This document shows, in pieces, positions 37,439-49,689 of a stretch of DNA of 64,000 nt. Source of the stretch: Anoplolepis gracilipes (Eukaryota > Arthropoda > Insecta > Hymenoptera > Formicidae); the NCBI RefSeq assembly GCF_047496725.1, contig NC_132975.1, forward strand, positions 12,593,501-12,657,500, given 5' to 3'. Position numbers and translations under genes: made by a program. Within the stretch, counting starts at the first letter, position 1; the number at the start of each line of letters is the position of its first letter. Below the pieces are notes generated by a model that was given only the letters and a program-made list of their open reading frames with translations, searched no databases and was not told where the DNA came from.

Positions 37439-40044
37439 ATGAAAGTAGAAAATATAATTAGTCGAATATTAAAAATTTGTCTTCAAATTTTTGGCATCTG
37501 GCCGGACTCATCATGCGTCTTGTTAAGCAGAATTTTCTGGATTATTTCGCTTATAATCGAGCAAATTTTTCAATATCAATATATAATAATACATTTCTAT
37601 TCTACCGAGCTTTTCGAGGTAATGAGCATGTTAAGTGAAGCAATGTCATACTCAACAGTATTAATGAAACTTCTAATTTTTTGGTATAAACAGAGGTGAG
37701 ATATGCAATAATATATCGTAATATATAATATTAGTAAAAAATATTAACCTTACAATTAGTGTTAAATTGTAATACATATTTAATAGTGTATTAATTTTTT
37801 ATATATTTAATTGCACACATTTACCGATTAACATTCATTAAAGTAAACTATTTGATAACTATAAACAAATATAAACAATATAATATAAAACCAAGTAAAT
37901 ATAAATATTTAATAAATTTCTTGTTAATTTATACAACGCTTTACTGCAATTATTTTTACGATTATGATCACTTGAAAACTATTTGTAGGACATTTAACAG
38001 CATATTAATGATGATGGCGAATGATTGGGAAAAGTATTCCAATTCGGAATTCAATATGTTCACGATGACATGGTATGCCAAGTTGTCCCGAAGTTTTGCT
38101 AATGTGACATTGGTCTTTTATTTCATTGGTATAGTTTTTCACAGTAGCCATGTTGTCGTGAAACACACAGATGACAAAGCTTCCAATATTTCCACGCGAC
38201 CGCTCGTTATAAACATGAACTTACCATTTGACTTCAATCGAACATACGTATATGAGTTAACTATAATTATTCAGTTTATTCATGTAATGTTGTGCACCCT
38301 TCTGCTCGGAACTTTAAATTCTCTACTGATAAGTTTAGTAAGTTTCATTATCTAATAAATTTTTATTATTATATGTTTATTAACATTCAATTAATGAAAA
38401 GATAATAAAAAATAAATAAAAAGGAATATACAATGTGATTTATAAATGCTCGACAATGTTTCAGGACATAAATGTAATACACTGAAATAAGTAAAAAATA
38501 TTATTTAAATAGTCATACATAGCATAGTTTCTAAAGATTATGGAAGATTAAAAAGAATGCCCAATTTTATTTTTTGCTCTTTGCAGTCCAAACTTTTTAA
38601 ACGACTTTTTTTTCAGATTGATGGATAAGGCGAGTAAAACATGATTACAATTTCCTGATTTAGATTTATTACATTTTTAGTTTTGAAGTCATTTAAAATT
38701 TATTATGAATGCATCACAAATTAATAAAGTTCACAATTTGCAAGAAAAGATATGAAATAAACTCGCAACAATTTAAACAATGTCCAGTATCTTTCAACGA
38801 ATGAAAGATTCAATATTGAAATATGCTATCATATATATGTATAATCACACAAAGCAGGCATTTTGAATAATTCCTATAATTTTTCACAATTTAGAACTCT
38901 TACGATATACATGATCTATGTTCAAATAACATTTATTTACTCATTTTAATGCGCACATTTGCTCAGTAACAATTATAAAAATTACAAATATTGTTGCTAC
39001 GCATTTATAAATCATCTTGTGTATATATATATATATATATATATATACACAATTTAGTATATACTAAATCTTCTGAAAAAATATATAATAAAATAATTTT
39101 AAAATAACTTGTTTTATAATCACACATCTTAGATATTGCACTTAGGTGGTCAAATCGATATTCTTTGCGGATGGCTGACGGAAATTTTTCCAATGAACAA
39201 GAAAAGCAATTCGAATTTCTTTATGGTAAAAAAAATAATAAAGAAACATCAGCAAATCATCGCCTTTTCAGAGCATATCGAAGATCTGTTTTCAAATATC
39301 GCGTTGGTGCTATTCGTGTCAGATACTTTAATTATCTGTTGTTTGGGTTTTGTAATAATCATGGTATGTAACACTTTCATTTTTCAGCGCGATAATTTTG
39401 CGGTAAAGAAGAATAAGAAAACATGTAAAAATAAATTTGCAAAAGTGACGAGCGTTAATTGTTTTTAATTATTCATCTTTTTAGTTTTCTCATAGTCATT
39501 AGCTTTTGTCTTAATATTCCAGTCAGTTGGAACGCCCGATGCTGTGAAAATTATTATAAGAACACTCTTATTTTACTTCGCTATGAATATGGAAGCGTTT
39601 GTATTCTGTTTTGCTGGAGAATATTTAAATTCTAAGGTTAAACTTTTTAAAACGAATATTATTGCTTATGATAGATTTATTATTTACTTCAAAAAATTAT
39701 TATTTCTCGTTTAATAGAGCAATAGTATAGGGAATGCTGCATATAATTCATTCTGGTACGAATCAAATTCTAAAAATAGTCGAATTATATTGTTGTTGCA
39801 AATGAGATCACAAAAGCAATTAGCTATTACAATAGGAAAAATCATGAATTTGTCTTTAGAACGATTTAGCAGTGTAAGTATTATACATACATATTTATTT
39901 TTATCTTTTACAGATCTTTTACAATCTTTTACATTGATACATTCTTTCATGCAAAGAAAATTTTATTTTTTTTAGAACATATAAATATTATTTTCCATTT
40001 AATATGATTAATTAAATTTTGTAATATATATGCTTGTGTGTGAA

Positions 40045-40075
<31 letters not shown>

Positions 40076-40416
40076 TTATGTGTGTATATGTACATATATA
40101 TATATGTATATATATTCATGCATATGTATTTATCTGTGTTACTTAATTTTTCATATTTTAAAAATTTCTGTTAAATGGCCAAATACATATAAACACTAAA
40201 CAAAAGATATTTATTATATATTATAAAAAGATTGTATTACTTGTTATATTATACATTATAAAAAAATCACTTGTAAAAAGAATAAGCATCAAATTTAAAG
40301 ATTAATATTTTATATTTCTTCGAGGAATACATATCTTCATAATTATTAAAAATTTTTTATTATAGATTATAAAAGCTTCGGCCTCATACATTTCAGTTCT
40401 ACTTGCAATGAGTTAG
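37439..40416 (+). CDS. OR-9: odorant receptor (7tm_6), complete, 385 aa
   Basis: A complete six-exon receptor: 37439-37695, 37989-38337, 39133-39363, 39523-39636, 39718-39873 and 40366-40416 (stop TAG). Exon 1 ends AG rather than CG; with the G that opens exon 2 this still makes Arg. Residues 1-86 carry CLQIFGIWPDSS and TM1-TM2; to 202 TM3, RPLVINMNLPFDF and TM4 (one codon fewer than OR-7, in the extracellular loop); 203-279 KKHQQIIAFSEHIEDLFSNI and TM5; 280-317 SVGTPDA and TM6; 318-369 RSQKQLAITIGKIMNLSLERFSS; 370-385 IIKASASYISVLLAMS. It is the most divergent intact member of the 6.7-kb units in exon 1. The exon 3 donor is GTATGT. No lesion is seen. Confidence 0.93.
39017..39048. repeat. 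(TA)n microsatellite in OR-9 intron 2
   Basis: A TA tract of about 28 bases ahead of exon 3. A TG/TA compound tract lies at about 40035-40110 in intron 5. Confidence 0.9.
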
Positions 40417-41075
40417 AACTAATTCTTGTACATCAAATCTTTTCTAATAAGCGTTAAGAGTTGATAGTTGTTTAGTCAAAAAAATTTGCACATAAAAACA
40501 TTAAAGACATGACGAAAATTATTTTGCGATATTATTGACCCTTCTTTTCTCACGTACGCCATACGCATTCACACGTACGTGTTTTCATCGAATAAGAATA
40601 AATTCGGGATTGTCCAAAAATAAAATGAATAATTTGTGATACTCAATGTCTGTTAAATGAAATCGAATTATCTGTTAATTCTCCTCTTATTTTGCCGTAG
40701 GAGTTTTATTCGAACATTATACCTATATTTTCCGCAAGCGCGTTTTGCATTTTTAAATTAATAATTCTCTTAATTCACTATTATTGCATTACAGCGCTGA
40801 AAAGGGGAGAATATAAAGCGAGGAAACGGTTTTGTAAACCTTCTTCTCTTTCATCGAGAAAAATAATAGTAGATGTTTGTATATTGCAACCGTGTTTTAC
40901 CGCTCGGTAGCAAAATAATATTTAATTATCTATCTCGGTAAATGGCGTACGATGCGCTTTTCGTAATGACGTTCCGATTTTTAGCTGCTTTACAATACAT
41001 TTCGATAGAAAGAAAAACACAACGTTCGGCGATATTCGATGTTTTATAAGCCGTGAGTAGAAGGGCTTATTTCTT
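40417..41075. other. OR-9 3' flank and fossil B upstream region
   Basis: The clade II 3' flank (GACGAAAATTATTTTGCGAT near 40511) and decayed fossil B upstream sequence (AATATTTAATTATCTATCTC near 40917). No exon is seen. Confidence 0.5.
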
Positions 41076-42115
41076 ACGACAGCTACAAGCTTCTTTATAA
41101 TGTTCATTCTTTGATATCTGACTCGACGTGTCGTGCATCGTTTTGCGCAGAATCTTCTGGTTCGTAACGTTCATCGTATCATTGTACAGATCTGTCAGTA
41201 TACTCACTGTCAGCAGTGCACTTTTGCACCGATCACCTGGCGGACTTAATGGACAATCTGAGCTCCTCTTTGACTTATAGCTTACCCTTCAAAACAATGA
41301 TCTTCTGGATCAATAAATAGTGTAAGTCAGTCTTATTATTTATATTTATAATACTCTTCAGCTCTATTATTATTATAATTATAACACTTTAAATTATACT
41401 ATTTAAAATTATGCAGAATTTATTTTCCTTGTTGCGGTGCAAAAAATTTAACGACATCTTATATCAAACACTTTGATTATTTGTTCCATTGGGTTTGTCA
41501 TCATTATTGTGAATGTAATATTAAAAGATATTTATGCGACATTAATTGTTATCGGATACACAGTAAATCCATATTAATTAATATGTATAATAGTACTTTA
41601 AAATATATTCGATTCCTGGCAACATTATGACAAGAATACTGAAGAGATATTTAAAATACAAATATTGTACATAGCAAAAGTTAGATTATTAATAAATTTT
41701 GTCCGTACTTTTATATGTGTGTTATATACTTTCTCAATTTAATTTCTTCTTTCGTACTTTATATTAAGAATAATAAACTTTTCTGTTTAATTTAACTTTT
41801 ACAGTAAATATATACGAGATGTGACTTTACGAATTCCTTTAATCCAATATGTCTGTAAACAAAAGCCCAATGGTATCGTTTTTGAGATCGCAAAAACGAT
41901 TAACAATTACGATCGGAAAGATTATGGATCATCGTTGGAACATTTTGTCAGCGTAAGCTCTTTATCAATTTGTTATATTGTTTTATGTGTTATTATTACT
42001 GTCAATAATATACTTATTGTGTCTCGTATTATCAATAGTACATCATAATTCTGTAAATTTATATGTTAAATTTTCATAATGTCGTATTTACATACATTAT
42101 TTTGTCCACACAAGA

Positions 42116-42181
<66 letters not shown>

Positions 42182-42238
42182 GAATGTAAAAAACGTCTGT
42201 GCATTTCAGGTATCTGTCTACTACTAGTCATGCTTTGA
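41076..42238 (+). pseudogene. Fossil B, fifth copy: exon 1, 3-end, 5 and 6 relics
   Basis: The exon-1 relic starts at 41076, where ATG has become ACG, and runs to about 41321. Unlike copies 2-4 it keeps an exon-3 tail at about 41469-41512 (TTGATTATTTGTTCCATTGG, i.e. TLIICSIGFVIIIV) and the intron block (TAGTACTTTAAAATATATTC) also present in OR-5psi at about 14022. The exon-5 relic is 41869-41953, nearly in frame to ATTACGATCGGAAAGATTAT and then shifted. The exon-6 relic is about 42182-42238. Confidence 0.72.
42117..42180. repeat. (TTA)n microsatellite ahead of fossil B exon 6
   Basis: About 21 TTA/ATT units in a row. The same place holds five ATT units in OR-5psi (about 15129-15146) and almost none in the other copies, so this tract expanded in this unit. 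Confidence 0.95.
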
Positions 42239-42689
42239 AAAAGAAATTAATTATGTTTAGTTATGAAAAAAATGCAATTAAACATTTAAAAATTAATTAA
42301 AAGATAAAATATTTATGCCTCTAATAATTATTTATATGACCTTTTTCTATGTCATTTTTCATTGCGTTATTCCGCACATTAATCGTGTTTAATCTTATTT
42401 TATTTCATTCTTTTCTAATTGAGTATATTATTTGTCGTCAGTCATATATTTTGCACACCTCACTAACCACGCTTTTACCAGTGTATCTTATTTTATTTCC
42501 TACTTACAATTTTTTCCTTATCCATTCATCTTTAATTGATGTTTCCTTTATTTTCTGTTCCTTCTTTCTGACAACATAATTCTCCATAAACTCACGTTTC
42601 CTATTTCTTCTCACATAGTTTCTACATGTCTTCTTTATTCTTCTCCCTTCATGTTAAAATTCACCGACTTACACACCACCCTACTCAAC

Positions 42690-42930
42690 TTATTGTTGAC
42701 CTCACATTCATCAGATATCTCGATATCTCTCTGTATTTTTTCATTGTACTTCGACTTATACTCCTTCCAGTTTTCTATTCCTATACTTTTCTGTTGTTTT
42801 CTCCTTAATTCCTTTATCATACTTAATTCATGTTTTCTTTTTCTCGCTTTCTAACTCTCTTTCTTTCCTCTTCATTTTCTTTATCACTTTTTTCAATAGA
42901 AGGTCTTTCTTTTTTTAAGATTGAAGATCT
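42690..42930 (-). pseudogene. Purine-rich minus-strand fossil, copy 5
   Basis: The minus strand reads a Lys/Glu-rich stretch (IKELRRKQQKSIGIENWKEY, then KSKYNEKIQRDIEISDECE) that continues the reading seen in copy 1 (EKELEEKQQKSTG). Comparison of copies extends the likely coding-like part. The family is not recognised. Confidence 0.4.
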
Positions 42931-43260
42931 AGGTAATTAATTAAAAACAATATCAATTATTTTTTTATGTTAATTAGTAAATAAATAAGAAATTTGACAA
43001 GTCATGCACATATCTTATGGCAATTTAAAAAAAGAAAATATTATGCATTCTAAAAAAAGAAACATTTTTGAAATATGAGAAAAATTTATACAAATAAATA
43101 CGTACAAATATATATTACAAATAAAAAAAATGTAGAATATGTTTTTTTATAAAAATAATAATAAATAATTCCTTCTTAAAAATTTATTTTTGAAAAAATA
43201 AATTCGCGTTTTTTTATCAACATTGGAGTCACAAAAAATTGACCCACTTTTTTTCTTATA

Positions 43261-43620
43261 AAAGCATAGTTACATCTTGTTTTAGTACGATTAGAATATA
43301 AAAAATGAAGTATATTATCTCTGATGATGAAATCACAGAAAGTCAATTTACTGTTAGGTATATCTGAAAGGTTATAGATTCGTATCTAAGATAACTTAGT
43401 TATTAAATTTTTTATTTATTTTTCACATATGCAAACTTGGAAACATGTTATTGATGAAACATGTTATTTTCTTAGAATATTATTCAATGAATAATTTTAA
43501 TTTGTTCGTTACTTTTATTATAAACGTTTTTTAGGAATTTACATTTTATCATGATATCGAGTAACATTATTACAGATTATAAAGCCTTTGGCCTCTTAAA
43601 TATGTCCGCTTTGTTTTCAA
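43261..43620 (+). pseudogene. Fossil C, fifth copy: OR exon 5 and exon 6 relics
   Basis: The exon-5 relic is 43261-43405; its acceptor AG is mutated (CTTATAAAAGCATAG). The exon-6 relic starts at 43576 after TTACAG and reads I-I-K-P-L-A-S before losing the frame. Confidence 0.6.
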
Positions 43621-44352
43621 TACAAATGAAGCAAAATTGTATCTTAGGTCTATAGGTCTATAGTTTCTACAAGTACAGAAAGTATAACTAATGATCTAAT
43701 TGCAAAAGTTTGCATATAAATTAAAATTGATGGGAACCATTCCAATAGTACTATCTTTTATTTTATTGTATAAAGATAAAGATAAACTTGGAAAAAATCA
43801 ATCACTCGAAATATTACGTAAAGTTTTGTCAAATAACATCGAACGAAGCAAACTTATTTGGTTGTCTTCCTCGCTTTCACGTTATTTCCCTCTGCTTTAA
43901 ACTACGCTGACTTTGAACATTATACCTTTTCTGCCCATGTCATTTTACATTCAAACTACATTATTTCGTTATTCTATTACATGAAAGAATTCATATACAG
44001 GAAGATAGAAAAAAACGAGAGAAAGCCAACATTCATTCTTAGATTACAAATACTTTTTCATATCTCTTTCATATTTCTTGTCATAAATATGATAATCATT
44101 TTCTGTTTTCTTTGAACACACGCAATTTTTACCAAGACTGAAAATTTTCTTACAGTCACCGAAGCATGATTTAACGTTCGGTGTAAGCTTGCGTATGCTA
44201 CTAAATTTTTAAAGGAAATAACGCACTGCACTACACCACCGACTCACCGAGGGAGAGATAGAGATAGAGAGAGGAAAGATCACCCCCGGAAACTTTTTTT
44301 TTATTGATGTGTAATAACAAAGACATACGTAATCCGTGCGCTTTGCGATCAA

Positions 44353-44420
44353 AATATTTAATAAGCAGTTGCTCGAGGGAGGGTACGTTCCATCTCTTCC
44401 TTTTCAAGCTTCCAGTCTAT
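44353..44420 (+). promoter_or_regulatory. Upstream element of OR-10psi
   Basis: AATATTTAATAAGCAGTTGC from 44353 and TTCCAGTCTATAC from about 44410, with the distal element at about 44150-44215. The promoter layout is intact although the gene is not. Confidence 0.45.
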
Positions 44421-44554
44421 ACAAAGGTACGGTATCGTGCACATCATACGAACAGCGTATACCATCGATTGAACACGTTTCTGATAATGTTTAAAATTAT
44501 TGTCTTAAGATCGGTGTAGCGTTAAAAAAAAATTTTAAAAACGATAATAAAAAA

Positions 44555-45790
44555 TATGAAAGTAGAAAATATAATTAGTCAAGTAATAGAAATGAAACTT
44601 GTGATTTTTTTGGTATAAACAGCGGTGAGATACATAATATATTGTGATATATAAATAATTATATAATAATATATTGTAATGTATAATATTAGTAAAACAT
44701 TTATTTTACTGTTAGATTGTATTTAAAAATATTAATTTTTTATATATTTAATTTCAACAATTATCGCTTAACAATTTGTTAAGTAGTAACTAAAGTAAAC
44801 TGTTTGGCGATTATAAACAATATAAAATTAAATAAATAATAAAAATACTTAATAAATTCTTTGTCAATTTATACAACGCTTTATTGCGATCATTTTCACG
44901 ATTATGATTATACAAAAACTATTTGTAGAATATTCGAGAGCATATTGACGATGATGGCGGTCGATTGGGAAAATTATTCTAAAACAAATTTCAGTATGTT
45001 TGTGATGACATGGAATGCCAAGCTGTCCCGACGTTTCGCTAACATGTCACTGATCCTTTATTCGGTGGCTGTAATTTTTTACAGTAGCAATATTGTCGTG
45101 AAACACACATACAATAACAAAATTTCCAATACTTCCACGCGACCACTCGTTATAAACATGGAACTACCGTTTGACTTCAATCGAACATATGTATACGAGT
45201 TGACCGTAATTATTCAGTTTATTCACTTAATGTTATGTTTCTGTATAACGGGTCTTTTAAATGCTTTACTGATAAATTTGGTGAGTCTCTTTTTTTAATA
45301 AATTATTATTATTATTGTTATTATATGTTTATAAAAATTTTTTTAAATTTTATTCAATTAATAAAAGACAATATAAAGAGTGATTTATAAATGCACGGAA
45401 TACTATAGGGAATGAATATCGTGCACAGAAATAAATAAAAAATATTATTTAAATAGTTGCATATATAATATATACATGGCATAGCTTCTGAAAATTATGA
45501 AAGATTAAAGAAAATGCTTAATTTTGTTTCCAGCTCTTTGTAATTCAAATATTTTTAAACAACTTTTTTTTTAAATCGAGAAAACGAGTTAACTCAAAGT
45601 ATGATTAGCACAATTTTCTAACTTAAATTTATTAAATTTGTATTTTTGAAGTCAGTCAAAATTTATTATGTATGAATTAAAAACTAATAAAATTCACAAT
45701 TTGCAAGAAAAAATATGAAATAAACTTGAGACAATTCGAATGTCTGGAATTTTCAAATAAGTAAAGAATTCAATATTGAAGTATACTATA

Positions 45791-45843
<53 letters not shown>

Positions 45844-47267
45844 TATTGTATGTGATTACGCAAAACAAACACTTCGAATATTTTTTTATTTTCTACAATT
45901 TAGAAACGATATGCATATCGTGTATGTCTGGATAAGATTTTTTTATTTATTTTAATGTGCACATTTATCCACAACATTACAAAAATTGTCGCCATGCATT
46001 TATTAATCATTCTGTATGTGTATATATATATATATATATAAATCTTAAAGAAATATATAATAAAATAAAATAATTAAAAATTTTTTTATAATCGTATACT
46101 TTAGATACTGCATTTAGGTGGTCAAATCGATATTCTTTGCGGATGACTGGCGGAAATTTTTCCAATGAACGAAAAGAGCAATCCGAACTTTTTTATGGTA
46201 AAAAAAATAATAAAAAAACATCAGCAAATCATCACCTTTCAGGACAGAAAATCTCTATTCAAATATCGCATTGGCGCTATTCGTGTCAGATTTAATTATT
46301 TGCTGTTTGGGTTATGTTATGGTCGCGGTAAGTAACACTTTCATTTTGCGCGACAATTTTGCGATAATGAAAAGTATAAAAAGGCTTGTAAAAATAACGA
46401 ACGTTACTTTTCCAATAATTTAATTATTCAACTTTTTTTCGTTTTTTGACTGCCATTAGCTCTTGTCTTAATATTCCAGTCAGTTGGAACACCCGATGCT
46501 ATGAAAATTATAATAAGAACACTCTTATTCTACTTTGTTATGAATATGGAAGCGTTTGTGTTCTGTTTTGCTGAAGAATATTTAAGTAATACGGTTAAAC
46601 TCTTTAAGACAAATATTACTGATAGATTTATTATTATACTTCTGAAAATTATTTTTTTCTTCAATAGAGCAATAGTATCGGGGATGCTGCGTATAACTCA
46701 TTCTGGTATAAATCAAATTCCAAAAATAGTCGAATTATATTGTTGTTGATAATGAGATCACAAAAGCAATTATCTATTACAATTGGAAAAGTCACGAACT
46801 TGTCTTTGGAACGATTTAGCAGTGTAAGTATATATATTTATCTTTATCTTTTATAAATCTTTTATAATCTTTTAGATTGATATATTCGTTCATACAGCGA
46901 CAAAGACAACATTATTTTTCTTAGAACATATATTATTTTTTATTTAATATCATTAATTAAATTTCGTAATATATATGACCATATATATTGTATGTTTATC
47001 TATGTAACTTGATTTAATTTTTTTTTAAGTAGCCAAATATAGACAAAATATATTTGTTAAACATTTTATATATTATAAAAAGCCTGCATTACTTATTATA
47101 TTATACATCATAAAAAATCTGATAAAAAGATACATAGTATTAAATTTAAACATAATATTTCATGTTTCTTCGATAAATACATATCTTCATAATTATTAAA
47201 AATTCTTTTATTATAGATTATAAAAGCTTCAGCCTCATACATTTCAGTTCTACTTGCGATGAGTTAA
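44555..47267 (+). pseudogene. OR-10psi: clade II odorant receptor pseudogene with exon 1 deletion
   Basis: Exons: 44555-44624, 44929-45280, 46105-46327, 46480-46593, 46668-46823 and 47217-47267. Exon 1 starts normally (MKVENIISQVIE) but about 190 bases coding for FGIWP, TM1 and most of TM2 are gone, and an extra T shifts the last codons. Exon 2 is intact. Exon 3 has TGA for Trp soon after GGQIDILCG, a frameshift where FSEHIE should be (TTTCAGGACAGAAAATC), and lacks the Thr codon of SDTLII. Exon 4 changes the final conserved Lys to Thr and the usual AGEYL to AEEYL. Exons 5 and 6 are intact. A shortened receptor without TM1-TM2 is very unlikely to work. Exon 2 carries a converted tract shared with OR-7. 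Confidence 0.92.
45796..45840. repeat. (TA)n microsatellite in OR-10psi intron 2
   Basis: A pure TA tract of about 40 bases; a second one lies at about 46021-46040. Confidence 0.95.
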
Positions 47268-47947
47268 AGTGAAACTAATTCTTGTACATCAAATCTTTTC
47301 CAATAAGCATTGAAAGTTGATTGCTGTTTAGTCAAAAAAATTTGCACATAAAAACATTAAAAACATGACGGAAATTGTTTTGCGATATTATTGACCTTTC
47401 TTTTCTCTCGTACGTCGAACGCATTCATACGTACGCGTTTTCGTCGAATAAGAATGAATTGGGATTGTCCGAAAAATAGAATGAATAATTTGTGATACTC
47501 AATGTCTGTTAAATGAAATCGAATTATCTGTCAATTCTCCTCTTATTTTTCCGCAGGAATTTTATTCGAATATTATTTCTACATTGTCCGCGTGCGCGTT
47601 TTGCATTTTTAAATTAATAATTCGCTTAATTCACTACTATTGCATTACAGCGCTGAGAAAGGGAAAAAATAAAGCAAGGAAACGATTTTATAAATCTTCT
47701 TCTTTTTCATCGAGAAAAGTAAAAATAGATGTTTGTATATTGCAACCGTATTTTATCGCTCCATAGCAAAGTAATATTTAATTATCAATTGATCTCGGTA
47801 AATACGTATTAGCATACAATGCGCTTTCGTAATGACATTTCGATTTTTAGCTGCTTCACTAATATGTTTCGATCGAAAAAAAATACAAAGTTCGCCGATA
47901 GTTGATGTTTTATAAAACGTCAGTAGAAGAGTTTATTTCTTACGAAA
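47268..47947. other. OR-10psi 3' flank and fossil B upstream region
   Basis: The clade II 3' flank (GACGGAAATTGTTTTGCGAT near 47368) and decayed fossil B upstream sequence (AATATTTAATTATCAATTGA near 47771). No exon is seen. Confidence 0.5.
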
Positions 47948-48400
47948 ATGACAGCTAGGAGCTTCTTGATAAGCTTCTTTCAAATCTTTGATATCTGGCT
48001 CAATGTCCTGCGCATGGTTCGGAACGTTACTCATTGTACGAGTGTCAGTATACTTACTGTCAATATTACACTTTTCCACCGACGATTTTGATGGACAATT
48101 GAGCTCCTCTTTGACCTATAGTTTGTTACTTTCCCAAATGATCGTCTTCTGGAGCAATCAACGGTAAGTCGACTTTATTACATATTCATATTTAAGACAC
48201 TCTTTTTCACGCGCAGTGCCATGATTATAACACTTTAAATTGTTACTTTATTCAAAATTTATTTTCTCGTTACAATACAGAAAGTTTCACGTTATCTTAA
48301 TGATTGTGGCGAATGAAGAGAATCCTTGAATGATTCGTTCAGCATGCACGTGACGACAAGAGTGGCTTAATGCTCTGTCACATTGTTTTTTGAACAAGAT
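47948..48400 (+). pseudogene. Fossil B, sixth copy: exon 1 relic and an exon 2 start relic
   Basis: The exon-1 relic is 47948-48163, with the FGIWP-to-TM1 region shortened and a GGTAAGTC donor kept. Unlike the other copies, bases about 48294-48400 resemble the start of exon 2: ATCTTAATGATTGTGGCGAA corresponds to ILMMMAND, then GAGAATCC, and TTCAGCATGCACGTGACGAC matches the SMF-MT segment. This copy keeps exon 2 material lost elsewhere but has no exon 5. Confidence 0.6.
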
Positions 48401-49077
48401 CATCGACCTGCACGTTGTCACATTAATGACGGTATTTAATATTATAAAAATGTTATACCTTTTATGATTAATAACAATAATTTATATCCTCTATCTTTTT
48501 CTATACGTGCAATTTTTCACCGCGTCATTCCGCACATCGTCGCTCCGACCGCGTTTATTCTATTTTAAAATTCCATGTTGTGCCGTCACTAGTGTGTAAA
48601 CGCACACGTTGCTGTTTTTACCCGTATACTTTATTTCATCCTATTTATAATTTCTCTTTAGCTTTCTCATTTTTCCCTTTCACCAATATTTTTCTTCATT
48701 TCTTACCTGTTTGCCCATTTCGTGTATTATTTTTCACACGTACTTCCACGTCTGCGTGTCTTCTCTCTTTTTCCTTATGTTATTCTCCGATCTACACGCC
48801 TCCCTCGTCAACTTATCTTCGATTACACGTTCCTTTAAATATCTCGGCACTTCGCATATTTTTCCCAATAAAAGAGCTGTCTGTTTAGATTAAGGATTTT
48901 TGTAACTGAATTTATAATAGGCAAACAACATACATAAAAGTGAAATTTTCTCATTTACTTATGTTATTTTCTCAAAACATCATCCAACTTATATTTTTAA
49001 TTTATTCATTAATTTTATTTCTAATGTTTTATATATATATTAATATTTTATCATGATAAATGGAAAAATTATTGCAA
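48401..49077. other. Spacer with a remnant of the pyrimidine-rich segment
   Basis: Bases about 48570-48890 are C/T-rich on the + strand and correspond in position to the purine-rich minus-strand fossil of other units, but similarity is weak (CTCCGATCTACACGCCTCCC near 48785). No exon can be read. Confidence 0.4.
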
Positions 49078-49125
49078 ATTGTAGAAGCTTCAGCCCTTTT
49101 ATTAATATATTTCCGTTTTGCTTTC
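49078..49125 (+). pseudogene. Fossil C, sixth copy: exon 6 relic
   Basis: ATTGTAGAAGCTTCAGCCCTTTTAT matches exon 6 (I-V-E-A-S-A-L-L). The acceptor AG is lost (TTGCAA). No exon 5 is seen before it. Confidence 0.5.
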
Positions 49126-49527
49126 GATATAAATAAAGCAAAATTGAATTTTGCATATTTCATTTCAAAACAAGAGTCAAATATTTCATTAGTCATCTCT
49201 TTGTAAAAAAAAAACTGCAAATTAAGATTAATCAAAATTATTCAATTATTATTTTTTATTTTCTCGTCTATCAGATATGTACTCGGATATATATGAGAGT
49301 AAGAATAAACTTAAAAAAATTCAATAACTTAAAATAAAGTTTTATTAAATAACATGAAACAAAGCGAACTTTTCCTTTTCACTCTCACATAATTTCCCTC
49401 TGTTTCAAATTCCACCAACTTTAATTTGAATGTTATACATTTTCTGCGCGCACAGCGTTTTACATTTTAACTATATTACTTCGTTACTGCATTACAAAGT
49501 TAAAGAAAACGATAAATAAGAAAAGAG

Positions 49528-49551
49528 AGGGGGGGGGGAGAGAGAGAGAGA

Positions 49552-49590
<39 letters not shown>
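49528..49590. repeat. (GA)n microsatellite with a poly-G interruption
   Basis: A run of G, then GA units, ending near 49590. In the other units no GA tract sits at this place upstream of the distal element. Confidence 0.9.
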
Positions 49591-49596
<6 letters not shown>

Positions 49597-49689
49597 AAAG
49601 TATTGGGTTATAAATAAGTCTTTTTCATTCTTTCATTTTTATTATTTTTTAATCATAAGTGTGCGTTTGTGATAACTACTTTCCATTTT

